Part shown: positions 51,697 to 59,821 of the stretch, piece by piece
Numbering within the stretch: position 1 is the stretch's first letter
Layout: each line of letters starts with the position of its first letter
NCBI RefSeq assembly: GCF_014204795.1
Contig: NZ_JACHMB010000001.1
Coordinates: forward strand, 6,956,501 to 7,020,500
DNA length: 64,000 nucleotides
From: Nonomuraea jabiensis
GTDB lineage: Bacteria; Actinomycetota; Actinomycetes; Streptosporangiales; Streptosporangiaceae
Direction: 5' to 3'
Notes under the pieces: generated by a model
Told to the model about the DNA's origin: nothing
What the model saw: the letters and a program-made list of their open reading frames with translations, nothing else
Databases searched by the model: none
Made by a program: the position numbers and the translations under genes

Positions 51697-52506
51697 ATGG
51701 GCGACCATGGGATCTTCGGGCCCCGCTCGGTGACGTGGCGGGTGATGGGCGAGCCGATCCTGCTGGTGGGCGGCATCCGGGCGCTGCTGATGCAGGGCCT
51801 GCATCCTCGCGCGATGCGCGGCGTGCTGCAGAACTCCTCGCTCATGGATCCCCATGAGGCCTGGTCGCGGTTCGTGCGGACCACCGAGTTCGTACGCGTG
51901 CGCACGTACGGGACCGACGCCGAGGTCGAACGGGCAGGACGGCGCGTGCGCAAGATCCACGCCAGCCTGACCGCCTACGACCCCGACACCGGCACCACCT
52001 TCCACCTGGACGAGCCGGACGCCCTGCGCTGGGTCCACGTCGGCGAGGTCGACTCCTACCTGTCGGTCGCCCGGCGGGCCGGGGTGCGGCTGACGGACGC
52101 CGAGGCCGACGCGTTCGTCGCGGAGTGGCGGCGGGCGGCCGAGGTGGTGGGGCTGAAGGCGGAGGAGGTTCCGGGGTCGGTGGCCGAGCTGCGCGACTAC
52201 ATCGACGCCGCGCGGCCGGGGCTGCGGTTCGTCCCCGAGGCGGCCCACCCGCTGCGCCTGTCGCTGAACGCCCCGCTCCCGCGCAGGCTGACCCCCCTCA
52301 GGCCCGCGCTGCCCGCGCTGACGCTGCTGTCGTTCGCGACGCTGCCGCGCTGGGCCAGACGGCTGTACGGGCTGCCCGCCACGCCGGTCGGCGACCTGTG
52401 GGCCACGGCGACGCTGCGCACCCTGCAGACCGGGATCGGGCTGGTCCCGGGGGACGTCCTGTACAGCCCCGCCGCCCGGCGGGCGCGCCGGCTCATGGCC
52501 GCTTGA
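51697..52506 (+). CDS. MpaB/latex-clearing-type oxygenase family protein (DUF2236)
   Basis: The 269-residue protein begins with the conserved GPRSVTWRVMGEPILLVGGIRALLMQGLHPRAM block and has FVRVRTYGTD, VRKIHASLTAYD and LRWVHVGEVDSYL (usual form WVHATEVDSF), which place it in the DUF2236/MpaB family. Some members bind b-type heme and cleave polyisoprene or other substrates. The usual heme-axial histidines are not certain here. Substrate unknown. The ATG at 51697 has no clear ribosome site; TAACCA 7 nt upstream may again mean a leaderless mRNA. Confidence 0.82.
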   Translation: MGDHGIFGPRSVTWRVMGEPILLVGGIRALLMQGLHPRAMRGVLQNSSLMDPHEAWSRFVRTTEFVRVRTYGTDAEVERAGRRVRKIHASLTAYDPDTGTTFHLDEPDALRWVHVGEVDSYLSVARRAGVRLTDAEADAFVAEWRRAAEVVGLKAEEVPGSVAELRDYIDAARPGLRFVPEAAHPLRLSLNAPLPRRLTPLRPALPALTLLSFATLPRWARRLYGLPATPVGDLWATATLRTLQTGIGLVPGDVLYSPAARRARRLMAA

Positions 52507-52582
52507 CCTAGCGCTTGGTCAAATTCGCGGGGGCGGTCGCGTACGGCATTTCGGGCATGGCACACTGGTAGCCAAGAGAGCT

Positions 52583-52712
52583 AGCGTGCTCCGGGGTCGG
52601 TGTAATTCCGAACCGGCGGTAAAAGTCCGCGACCCGGCCGATGCCATCGGCCGGTTGACCCGGTGAAATTCCGGGACCGACGGTTAAAGTCCGGATGGGA
52701 GGAAGCGCGCGA
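52583..52712 (+). promoter_or_regulatory. FMN riboswitch (RFN element) of the rib operon
   Basis: The conserved internal blocks are all present: CTCCGGGGTCGGTG with TAATTCCGAACCGGCGGT, then AAAGTCCGCGACCC, the variable arm, GTTGACCCGGTGAAATTCC, GGGACCGACGGTTAAAGTCC and GGATGGGAGGA. It lies 112 nt before the ribD start. FMN binding should lower expression of riboflavin synthesis and uptake genes. Confidence 0.96.
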
Positions 52713-52772
52713 GGTGTCCGGTGTCCCAGCCGGGCGCCTGCCCTGATGCACACCAGGATCAGGGCCGAAATC

Positions 52773-52824
52773 CCCCGGGGCCCGCCGTGGCTTGGAGCTA
52801 CTGGCGAGTAGGAGTACCCCGGGG
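52773..52824 (+). promoter_or_regulatory. Likely sequestering hairpin of the FMN riboswitch
   Basis: CCCCGGGG occurs at 52773-52780 and again at 52817-52824, ending on the first base of the ribD GTG. Pairing the two would enclose the GGAG ribosome site (52811-52814) and hide the start. This fits translational control. Neither copy is followed by a T-run. Confidence 0.5.
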
Positions 52825-54344
52825 TGGAGATTCCCGCGCAGGACGCCGCGCACATGGCGCGCGCCGTCGAACTGGCCGGGCACGGACACGGCACCACCAG
52901 CCCCAACCCCGTCGTGGGCTGCGTCGTGCTCGACGCCGAGGGCCGGGTGGCGGGCGAGGGCTTCCACGCGTACGCGGGCGGGCCGCACGCCGAGGTCGTG
53001 GCGCTGGCGCAGGCGGGGGAGCGGGCGCGGGGCGGGACCGCGTACGTGACCCTTGAGCCCTGCGACCACACCGGCCGGACGGGGCCGTGCAGCCTGGCGC
53101 TGCTGGCGGCGGGGGTCGCGCGGGTGGTGATCGCGGTGCCGGACCCCAACCCCAAGGCGGCCGGCGGCGCGGCGCGGCTGCGGGCGCACGGGATCTCGGT
53201 GACGTCCGGGGTGCTGGGCGCCGAGGCGGAGCGGGTCAACGAGGAGTGGCTGACGTACGCGCGGCTCGGGCGTTCGCACGTGACCTGGAAGTTCGCGGCC
53301 ACGCTCGACGGGCGGTCGGCGGCCGAGGACGGGACCAGCCAGTGGATCACCTCTGCGGCGGCCAGGGCGGACGTGCATCGGCTGCGGGCCGCCGCGGACG
53401 CGATCGTCGCCGGCATCGGCACGGTCCTCGCCGACAACCCCCACCTCACGGCCCGCCCCGGCCCCACAAGCGACATCGCCTCGGCGGGTCCCGCGTCGGT
53501 CGGTCCTGCGTCGGCGGGTCCTGCGTCGGCCGGTCCCGCTTTGGCGGGGCCTGCGTCGTCGCCGCCCGTTACCGGTGCCGAGCCCGTCGGCGCGGCCTCG
53601 TCCGCTGTGGTGGCGCGTCCCGCTGGGGGTGCCGCCGGTGGTGCGGAGGGGCGTCAGGGCGCCGGCACGGAGCGGAGAGCGGGAGGCGATGCGGGCCCTG
53701 GCGACGGTGCGACCGCTCCCGGCGATGGTGGCCAGGGCGGCGAGGTGGCGGGCGCGGGTGTCCGCCGCGGCTCGGAGGCGCGCGTCGGCTGGGTGACCCC
53801 CGCACCGGCGGCGCGGCCCGGCGAAGGGGTGGGCGACAGGAGCGCGGACGGCAGTGGCGTGGGTCGGTCGGGTGTGGGTGATGGGCGGGGAGTGGGTGGG
53901 TGGCGGCCGTTGCGGGTCGTGGTTGACACGCGGGGCAGGACGCCGCAGGACGCCCGGGTGCTCGACGACAGCGCCCCCACGCTCGTCGCCATAGCCGAGG
54001 ACACCGGCACCGGGCTCAAGGCCGACCTCCTCCGCCTCCCCCGCCACGGCCGCGGCCTCGATCTCGAAGCCCTCCTCAGAGAGCTGGCCGCCCGCGAGGT
54101 GGTCAGCGTGTTCCTGGAGGGCGGTCCCACGCTGGCCGGGGAGTTCCTCCGGCGGGGCCTGGTGGACCGCGTGGTCGCGTACCTGGCCCCCGCGTTGCTC
54201 GGCTCCGGGCGGGCCGCGCTCGGCGCGGCCGGGGTGGGGACGATCGGCGAGATGCATCGCCTGACTTTTGACGAAATTTCCCCCATAGGGCCGGATGTGC
54301 GGTTGATCGCCCGGCCCGCCACTCAACCAGGCAGGGAGCAGTGA
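52824..54344 (+). CDS. ribD: Bifunctional riboflavin deaminase/reductase RibD with a large insertion
   Basis: This 506-residue enzyme performs steps 2 and 3 of riboflavin synthesis. The deaminase half has HGTTSPNPVVGCVV, GGPHAEVVAL and LEPCDHTGRTGPC (zinc ligands). The reductase half starts at VTWKFAATLDGRSAAEDGTSQWI and resumes at PLRVVVDTRGRTP, then EGGPTLAGEFLR. Between VLADNPHLTAR and that strand lie about 145 extra residues (~213-358), Gly/Ala/Pro/Arg-rich with GPASA repeats. Typical RibD is near 360 residues. Both sides stay in frame. GTG start with GGAG 9 nt upstream, beneath the FMN riboswitch. Confidence 0.94.
   Translation: MEIPAQDAAHMARAVELAGHGHGTTSPNPVVGCVVLDAEGRVAGEGFHAYAGGPHAEVVALAQAGERARGGTAYVTLEPCDHTGRTGPCSLALLAAGVARVVIAVPDPNPKAAGGAARLRAHGISVTSGVLGAEAERVNEEWLTYARLGRSHVTWKFAATLDGRSAAEDGTSQWITSAAARADVHRLRAAADAIVAGIGTVLADNPHLTARPGPTSDIASAGPASVGPASAGPASAGPALAGPASSPPVTGAEPVGAASSAVVARPAGGAAGGAEGRQGAGTERRAGGDAGPGDGATAPGDGGQGGEVAGAGVRRGSEARVGWVTPAPAARPGEGVGDRSADGSGVGRSGVGDGRGVGGWRPLRVVVDTRGRTPQDARVLDDSAPTLVAIAEDTGTGLKADLLRLPRHGRGLDLEALLRELAAREVVSVFLEGGPTLAGEFLRRGLVDRVVAYLAPALLGSGRAALGAAGVGTIGEMHRLTFDEISPIGPDVRLIARPATQPGREQ
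53487..53561 (+). repeat. Five 15-bp tandem repeats inside ribD
   Basis: Units of GGTCCTGCGTCGGCG type at 53487, 53502, 53517, 53532 and 53547. They encode GPASV, GPASA, GPASA, GPALA, GPASS at the start of the RibD insertion. Confidence 0.85.
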
Positions 54345-54934
54345 TGTTCACCGGAATCATTGAGGAAAAGGGCGAAGTGGTGGCCATCGACCAGGCGGGC
54401 GGCGGGGCCGTGCTGTCGGTGCGCGGCCCGGTCGTCACCTCCGACGCCAAGCACGGCGACTCGATCGCGGTCAACGGCGTGTGCCTCACCGTCGTCGAGG
54501 TCGAGGACGACGTGTTCACCGTGGACGTGATGAGGGAGTCGCTCGACCGCAGCTCCCTCGGCGGGCTCGCGCAGGGCTCCCCCGTGAACCTGGAGCGCGC
54601 CGTACGCGCCGATCAGCGCCTCGGCGGCCACATCGTGCAGGGCCACGTGGACGGCACCGCCGTGCTGCTGTCCAGGGAACCCGGCGAGAGCTGGGACGAC
54701 GTGCGGTTCTCGCTCCCCGGGGCACTGAGCCCGTACGTGGCGGAGAAGGGCTCGATCGCGATCGACGGAATCAGCCTGACGGTGACCACGGTTGACGACG
54801 ACAGCTTCGGTGTGAGCCTCATCCCCACCACGCTCAAGCTCACGACCATGGGCGAGCGCCAGGTGGGCGACATCGTGAACATCGAGGTCGACGTGATCGC
54901 GAAGTATGTGGAAAGGCTGGTGGTCAGGCAGTGA
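54344..54934 (+). CDS. ribE: Riboflavin synthase alpha chain
   Basis: The 196-residue enzyme dismutates two lumazines to riboflavin. It starts MFTGIIEEKGEV and has two homologous barrels; in each SVNGVCLTV-type sequence recurs (SIAVNGVCLTVVE and SIAIDGISLTVTT), as does GGHIVQGHVDGT. The ATG at 54344 overlaps the ribD stop as TGATG with GGGAG 5 nt upstream. A GTG three bases earlier is too close to that site. Confidence 0.96.
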   Translation: MFTGIIEEKGEVVAIDQAGGGAVLSVRGPVVTSDAKHGDSIAVNGVCLTVVEVEDDVFTVDVMRESLDRSSLGGLAQGSPVNLERAVRADQRLGGHIVQGHVDGTAVLLSREPGESWDDVRFSLPGALSPYVAEKGSIAIDGISLTVTTVDDDSFGVSLIPTTLKLTTMGERQVGDIVNIEVDVIAKYVERLVVRQ

Positions 54935-55590
54935 ACTGGGCCGACGCCGGATTCGATGTATTCGGCACTCATGTGCTCTGGACGGACCTGATCGGCAACA
55001 TCGCCGCCCTGTCGACGGTCCTGCTCGCCATGCGCAAGTCGATGTGGACCTGGCCGGTGCAGTTCGCCGGTTCGGTGCTGCTGTTCGTCGCCTCGATCAA
55101 CGCGCACATCACCGGGAACGCGCTCAAGCAGGCCCTGTTCGCGGGCCTGGCGGTCTACGGCTGGTGGGCGTGGCGGCGCGGCACGCAGGACGGCAGGCAG
55201 CTGCGCGTCCGCCCCGCCGCGTGGTGGGAGCGGTCGCTGCTGATCGGCGTGATGCTGCTGGGCACGGCCCTGGTAGGCGTGCTGTTCTTCGTCACCGGCC
55301 TGTCGTGGGGCGCGCACGTGCCGCTGCCGAAGGGCGCCTTCCTGGTGGCCGCCGACGCCTACATCTTCGTCGGCAGCGCGATGGCCACCTGGGCGCAGGG
55401 CAGGGCGCTGGTGGACTTCTGGATCGTGTGGGTGGCCGTCGACCTGGTGGGCGTGCCGCTGGCGTTCAGCTCGGGGCTGGTGGTCTCCGGGTGGGTGTAC
55501 GGGATCTTCTTCGTGCTGGTGGTGATCGGGTTCGTGAAGTGGCTGCGTGAATACCGGGCGGCCGAGGTCGACGTGGCGGTGGCGCGATGA
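54931..55590 (+). CDS. ribM: PnuC-family transporter, probable riboflavin importer RibM (PnuX)
   Basis: The 219-residue protein has about seven membrane helices. It has the PnuC-type segments WTWPVQFAGSVLLF, KQALFAGLAVYGWWAWRRG and WIVWVAVDLVGVPLAF. PnuC proteins normally carry nicotinamide riboside, but members inside FMN-riboswitch operons of Streptomyces and Corynebacterium (RibM/PnuX) carry riboflavin and roseoflavin. The position between ribE and ribBA, with 4-nt overlaps on both sides (GTGA and ATGA), makes that the best call. Confidence 0.88.
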   Translation: MNWADAGFDVFGTHVLWTDLIGNIAALSTVLLAMRKSMWTWPVQFAGSVLLFVASINAHITGNALKQALFAGLAVYGWWAWRRGTQDGRQLRVRPAAWWERSLLIGVMLLGTALVGVLFFVTGLSWGAHVPLPKGAFLVAADAYIFVGSAMATWAQGRALVDFWIVWVAVDLVGVPLAFSSGLVVSGWVYGIFFVLVVIGFVKWLREYRAAEVDVAVAR

Positions 55591-56804
55591 GCGACATCAA
55601 GCTGGACCCCATCGAGCGGGCCATCGACGACATCCGCAACGGCCGGCCCGTCGTCGTGGTCGACGACGAGAGCAGGGAGAACGAGGGCGACCTCATCTTC
55701 GCCGCGGCCAAGGCCACGGCCGACCTGTGCACGTTCACGATCAGGCACACCAGCGGGATGATCTGCGTGGCCATGGAGGGCAAGGAGCTCGACCGGCTCG
55801 GGCTGCCCCTCATGGTGGTGCACAACAAGGAGCGCATGCGCACGGCGTACACGATCACCGTGGACGCCCGCGACGGCGTCACCACGGGCATCTCCGCGGC
55901 CGACCGGGCCCGGACCATCCGCACGCTCGCCGACTCCGCCACCGAGCCCAACGAGCTGGTGCGCCCCGGGCACATCTTCCCGCTGCGCTACCGCGAGGGC
56001 GGCGTGCTGGCCAGGCGCGGCCACACCGAGGCGGCGGTGGACCTGGCCCGGCTCGCCGGGCTGTCGGCCGCGGGCGCGCTGGCCGAGGTGGTCAACGACG
56101 ACGGCACCATGGCCAGGCTGCCCGAGCTGCGCCGCTTCGCCGACGAGTACGACCTGGCGCTGGTCTCCATCGAGCAGCTCGTCGACTACCGCCGCCGGGC
56201 GGAGAGCATGGTCACGCGGGTGGCCGAGACGCGGCTGCCGAACGCGTACGGGATGTGGCGGGTCTACGGCTACGCCAGCGCGCTCGACGGCGGCGAGCAC
56301 GTCGCGCTCGTCTTCGGTGACCTGTCCGACGGCGAGAACATCCTGGTCCGGGCCCACTCCGAGTGCCTGACCGGCGACGTGTTCGGCTCGCTGCGCTGTG
56401 ACTGCGGGGTGCAGCTCGCCAACGCCATGTCGGCCATCGCCCAGGAGGGCCGCGGCGTGATCGTCTACCTGCGTGGCCACGAGGGCCGGGGCATCGGCCT
56501 GCTGGCCAAGCTCAAGGCGTACAACCTGCAGGACAACGGCAGCGACACCGTCGACGCCAACGTGGAGCTGGGGCTGCCGGTGGACGCGCGGGAGTTCTCC
56601 AACGCGGGGCAGATCCTGGCCGACCTCGGCGTCAGGTCGGTGCGGCTGCTCACCAACAACCCGGCCAAGCTCAAGGGCATGGACGGGTACGGCATCAAGG
56701 TCCTCGGCCGCGAGTCCCTGCCCGTGGCCATGAACCCGCACAACGAGCGTTACCTCACGGCCAAGCGCGACCGCCTCGGCCATCACATCTCGGAGGCATC
56801 GTGA
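55587..56804 (+). CDS. ribBA: Bifunctional 3,4-dihydroxybutanone-4-phosphate synthase / GTP cyclohydrolase II
   Basis: The protein has 405 residues. The RibB half has VVVVDDESRENEGDLIFAAA, TRHTSG-like TIRHTSGMICVAM and FPLRYREGGVLARRGHTEAAVDLARLA. The RibA half has VRAHSECLTGDVFGSLRCDCGVQL, whose three cysteines bind zinc, and YLRGHEGRGIGL plus LLTNNPAKL. It supplies both precursors of riboflavin from ribulose 5-phosphate and GTP. ATG overlaps the ribM stop. Confidence 0.97.
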   Translation: MSDIKLDPIERAIDDIRNGRPVVVVDDESRENEGDLIFAAAKATADLCTFTIRHTSGMICVAMEGKELDRLGLPLMVVHNKERMRTAYTITVDARDGVTTGISAADRARTIRTLADSATEPNELVRPGHIFPLRYREGGVLARRGHTEAAVDLARLAGLSAAGALAEVVNDDGTMARLPELRRFADEYDLALVSIEQLVDYRRRAESMVTRVAETRLPNAYGMWRVYGYASALDGGEHVALVFGDLSDGENILVRAHSECLTGDVFGSLRCDCGVQLANAMSAIAQEGRGVIVYLRGHEGRGIGLLAKLKAYNLQDNGSDTVDANVELGLPVDAREFSNAGQILADLGVRSVRLLTNNPAKLKGMDGYGIKVLGRESLPVAMNPHNERYLTAKRDRLGHHISEAS

Positions 56805-56875
56805 GCGAGCGTAGCGAGCGACCAATCAGACACAGCTGGGTGCCGCTCATGCGGCCGACGGAGGAGGCCGCATGA
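56801..56875 (+). CDS. 24-codon bridging micro-ORF between ribBA and ribH
   Basis: GTG at 56801 overlaps the ribBA stop (GTGA). The frame reads (V)SERSERPIRHSWVPL, then MRPTEEAA, and stops at 56873-56875 over the ribH ATG (ATGA). The GGAGGAGG ribosome site of ribH lies inside it. Its start contains GCGAGCGTAGCGAGCG, a short repeat I have often seen in actinobacterial genomes. It may be translated for coupling, or be a repeat-derived spacer. Confidence 0.4.
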   Translation: MSERSERPIRHSWVPLMRPTEEAA

Positions 56876-57339
56876 GCGGGGAAGGCAGGCCGGGTGTCGC
56901 GGCGCCCGACGCCTCGGGGCTGAGCGTGGGGGTGGTGGCGGCCAGCTGGCACGCCAAGATCACCGATCAGCTGGTGGCGCGGGCCCTGCAGGCCTGCGAC
57001 GACAGCGGCGCCACGGCGACCGTGGTGCGGGTGCCGGGCTCGCTGGAGATCCCGGTGGTCGCCCAGGCGCTGGCCCGCCGCTGCGACGCGGTGGTGGCGC
57101 TGGGCGCGGTCATCAAGGGCGAGACCGCCCATTTCGACTACGTCTGCGACTCGGTGACCACGGGCCTGACCCGGATCTCGCTGGACGAGGAGACGCCCGT
57201 CGGCAACGGCGTCCTCACCTGCGAGACCCTGGACCAGGCCCTCGACCGGTCGGGCCTGCCGGGCAGCAAGGAGGACAAGGGATACGAGTCGGCCATCGCC
57301 GCGCTCGAGACCGCCCTCCTCCTGCGGGACCTCCACTAG
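56872..57339 (+). CDS. ribH: 6,7-Dimethyl-8-ribityllumazine synthase
   Basis: The 155-residue subunit forms the icosahedral lumazine synthase. SVGVVAASWHAKITDQLVARAL, VPGSLEIPVVAQALA, VALGAVIKGETAHFDYVCDSV (catalytic His) and PVGNGVLTCETLDQALDR are the substrate-site blocks. The ATG at 56872 has GGAGGAGG upstream. It ends the FMN-controlled operon. hisE/hisG, which I recall next to ribH in Streptomyces, are replaced here by a PH-domain gene. Confidence 0.97.
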   Translation: MSGEGRPGVAAPDASGLSVGVVAASWHAKITDQLVARALQACDDSGATATVVRVPGSLEIPVVAQALARRCDAVVALGAVIKGETAHFDYVCDSVTTGLTRISLDEETPVGNGVLTCETLDQALDRSGLPGSKEDKGYESAIAALETALLLRDLH

Positions 57340-57346
57340 CCTGCGG

Positions 57347-57352
57347 TAGGTT
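57347..57352 (+). promoter_or_regulatory. -10 box, leaderless PH-domain gene
   Basis: TAGGTT, 6 nt before the GTG at 57359. Confidence 0.5.
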
Positions 57353-57358
57353 TCCTTC

Positions 57359-57811
57359 GTGCCCGAGCCGATCACTCCACCGCCCCTGCCCGTCACCTGG
57401 CGTCCCCGCAAACCGCGGATCGTCGCCTACAGCTCCGCCGCCGTGATCGTGCTCGGGTCGGTGATCATGGCTGTCTTCATCGCCGAGCCGTTCAAGCTGC
57501 CCGACCGGCTGGCGATCGTGGCGTTCGGGTGCGCGGTGGCGTTCGTGCTGCACCTGCTGGGGCGGGTGCGGGTGGAGGCGGACGACGAGGGGGTCACCAT
57601 CGTCAACGCCGCCCGCACCCATCGCTACTCGTGGCCGGAGATCCTGGAGGTCACGCTGCTGGTGGGCGACCCGTGGCCGAAGATCGACACCTCCGACGGG
57701 CACACCATCGGGGCCATGGGCATCCAGGGCTCGGAGAAGGCCCGCGCCGCCCGGGCCACCGCCGAGCTGGAGGCCCTGGTCCGGGAGCGTGGCGAGGCCC
57801 GCGAGAAGTAG
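57359..57811 (+). CDS. PH-domain membrane protein
   Basis: This 150-residue protein has a short Pro-rich N-terminus, two hydrophobic helices (about 22-44 and 50-68) and a bacterial PH-like domain (RVEADDEGVTIVNAARTHRYSWPEILEVTLL onward). This is the common actinobacterial PH-6-type layout. Function unknown. GTG start 19 nt after the ribH stop, with a leaderless-type box, so it has its own promoter. Confidence 0.85.
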   Translation: MPEPITPPPLPVTWRPRKPRIVAYSSAAVIVLGSVIMAVFIAEPFKLPDRLAIVAFGCAVAFVLHLLGRVRVEADDEGVTIVNAARTHRYSWPEILEVTLLVGDPWPKIDTSDGHTIGAMGIQGSEKARAARATAELEALVRERGEAREK

Positions 57812-57849
57812 CCGCCGGCGAGTGAATGTCGCCGGACCGGGTGTCGACG

Positions 57850-57855
57850 TAGCCT
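57850..57855 (+). promoter_or_regulatory. -10 box, leaderless moxR operon
   Basis: TAGCCT, 6 nt before the GTG at 57862. Confidence 0.5.
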
Positions 57856-57861
57856 GAAGGA

Positions 57862-58752
57862 GTGCTGCGGCGGACAATCAGGGCAATGGACATCGAGTCG
57901 CCTGCCAAGCTCATCGAGCTCCTCGACCGGCACGCCTACCTGGCCGACGAAGGGCTGGCCACGGCGGCCTTCCTGGCGCTGCGGATGGGCCGGCCGCTCT
58001 TCCTCGAAGGAGAGGCGGGGGTCGGCAAGACCGAGCTCGCCAAGACGCTGGCGACGCTGCTCAAGGCGCCGCTCATCAGGCTCCAGTGCTACGAGGGGCT
58101 GGACGCCGCCCAGGCCCTGTACGACTGGGACTTCGCGCGCCAGCTGCTCCACCTGAAAGCCGCGGAGGCCGCGGGCGTCACCGACGTGGGCCGGCTGGAG
58201 GGGGAGATCTACGACCGGCGGTTCCTGATCGCGCGGCCCCTGCTCAAGGCCATCAAGACGCAGCCGAGCGTGCTGCTCGTGGACGAGATCGACCGCGCCG
58301 ACGACGAGTTCGAGGCGTTCCTGCTCGAAGTGCTCTCCGACTTCACGATCTCCATCCCCGAGCTCGGCACCGTCAAGGCCACCACGCCACCGGTGGTCGT
58401 GGTCACCTCCAACAGGACCCGCGAGGTGCACGACGCGCTCAAGCGGCGCTGCCTCTACCACTGGCTCGAACACCCCAGCTTCGACCGCGAGGTCGCCATC
58501 CTGCTGCGCCGGCTGCCCGACTGCACCGAGACGCTGGCCGTGCAGGTGGCGCGGGCGGCCGAGCGGCTGCGGCAGGCGGACCTGGTCAAACCGCCGGGCG
58601 TGGCCGAGACGCTCGACTGGACCGAGGCGCTGCTGACGCTGGGGGCCAAGGAGCTCGATCCCGCCCTGGCCGCGGCCACCCTGGGGGCGGCCCTGAAATA
58701 CCGGGAGGACGTCTCGAACGTGCTCGGCAACGGGCTGCTGCCCCATGGATGA
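57862..58752 (+). CDS. MoxR-family AAA+ ATPase (CoxD-like)
   Basis: The protein has 296 residues from the GTG at 57862, which stands 6 nt after TAGCCT. ATG 57886 is the alternative. Walker A is GEAGVGKTEL, Walker B VLLVDEIDRADDE, and sensor 1 TSNRTREVHDALKRRC; the last is typical of the MoxR/CoxD group. With a VWA partner these act as chaperones inserting or maturing metal cofactors. The CoxD homologue in carboxydotrophs sulfurylates the CuMo site. It overlaps the CoxE-like gene by 8 nt. Confidence 0.92.
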   Translation: MLRRTIRAMDIESPAKLIELLDRHAYLADEGLATAAFLALRMGRPLFLEGEAGVGKTELAKTLATLLKAPLIRLQCYEGLDAAQALYDWDFARQLLHLKAAEAAGVTDVGRLEGEIYDRRFLIARPLLKAIKTQPSVLLVDEIDRADDEFEAFLLEVLSDFTISIPELGTVKATTPPVVVVTSNRTREVHDALKRRCLYHWLEHPSFDREVAILLRRLPDCTETLAVQVARAAERLRQADLVKPPGVAETLDWTEALLTLGAKELDPALAAATLGAALKYREDVSNVLGNGLLPHG

Positions 58753-59821
58753 GCTGGTCGCCACGGTGACCGCGTTCGCCAGGACGCTGCGGGCGGCCGG
58801 GGTCGCCGCCGATCACGAGCGGACGCAGAACCTGCTGAGGGCGCTCGACCACCTCGACGTGGCCGACTCCGGCGAGGTCTACTGGGCCGGGCGGCTCACG
58901 CTCTGCGCCACGCCCGACGACCTGCCCCGCTACGACCGGTGCTTCGCCGCGTACTTCGGCGGACAGCGGGCGGGCGTCGCCCGTACGAGCACGACCAGCG
59001 TCACCAGGCACCTGGCGGCCGAGACGCACGGCGGGGCGGACGGCGGCGACGAGGAGACGGCGGCGCCCGCGACGGCGAGCCGGGCCGAGGTGCTGCGGCA
59101 CCGCGACGTGGCCAGGCTGACCGAGGCCGAGCGGGCCGAGGTGCACCGGATGCTGGCCATGCTGAGGTGCGGCCGCGAGCCGCGGCGCTCGCGCCGCTAC
59201 GAGGGCGCCCACCGGGGCGTGCTCGACCCGCGCCGCACCATCCGCGACGCGCTCAGGAAGGGCGACGTCGCCCGGCTCCGGCACAAGAGGCACACCACCC
59301 GGCCGCGTACCGTCGTCCTGTTCGTGGACGTCAGCGGCTCGATGGCCCCGTACGCCGAGACCCTGCTGCGCTTCGCCCAGGCGCTGGTCAGGAGCGAGCC
59401 CCGGGCCACCAGGGTCTACTCGGTCGGCACCAGGCTCACCCCCATCACCGCCGAGCTGCGCCACCGCGACCCCGGCACCGCCCTGAACGAGGTCTCCAAG
59501 GCCATCCCCGACTGGAGCGGCGGGACCCGGCTGGGCGACGAGCTCAAGGAGTACCTGTCCCGCTACAGCGCGCGCGGGGCGATCGCCGTGATCGCGTCGG
59601 ACGGGTGGGAGCGCGGCGACCCCGCTCTGCTGGGGGCGCAGATGGCCCGGCTGGCCAGGCAGGCGCACCGGGTGATCTGGGTCAACCCGCACAAGGGGTA
59701 CGAGGACTACCAGCCTCTCACGGGCGGCATGCGGGCCGCCCTGCCGTACGTGGACGACCTGGTGGCCGGGCACAGCCTGGCCGCCTACGAACGACTCAGC
59801 GAAAGGCTGGCCCATGCGTGA
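58745..59821 (+). CDS. VWA-domain protein, CoxE-like
   Basis: This 358-residue protein has a helical N-terminal half and a C-terminal von Willebrand A domain. The metal-ion site is visible as LFVDVSGSMAPY (DxSxS), SGGTRLGDEL and VIASDGWERGD. The CoxE family works with MoxR/CoxD ATPases. The gene overlaps both neighbours (8 nt each), so the four genes are one operon. Confidence 0.92.
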   Translation: MDELVATVTAFARTLRAAGVAADHERTQNLLRALDHLDVADSGEVYWAGRLTLCATPDDLPRYDRCFAAYFGGQRAGVARTSTTSVTRHLAAETHGGADGGDEETAAPATASRAEVLRHRDVARLTEAERAEVHRMLAMLRCGREPRRSRRYEGAHRGVLDPRRTIRDALRKGDVARLRHKRHTTRPRTVVLFVDVSGSMAPYAETLLRFAQALVRSEPRATRVYSVGTRLTPITAELRHRDPGTALNEVSKAIPDWSGGTRLGDELKEYLSRYSARGAIAVIASDGWERGDPALLGAQMARLARQAHRVIWVNPHKGYEDYQPLTGGMRAALPYVDDLVAGHSLAAYERLSERLAHA

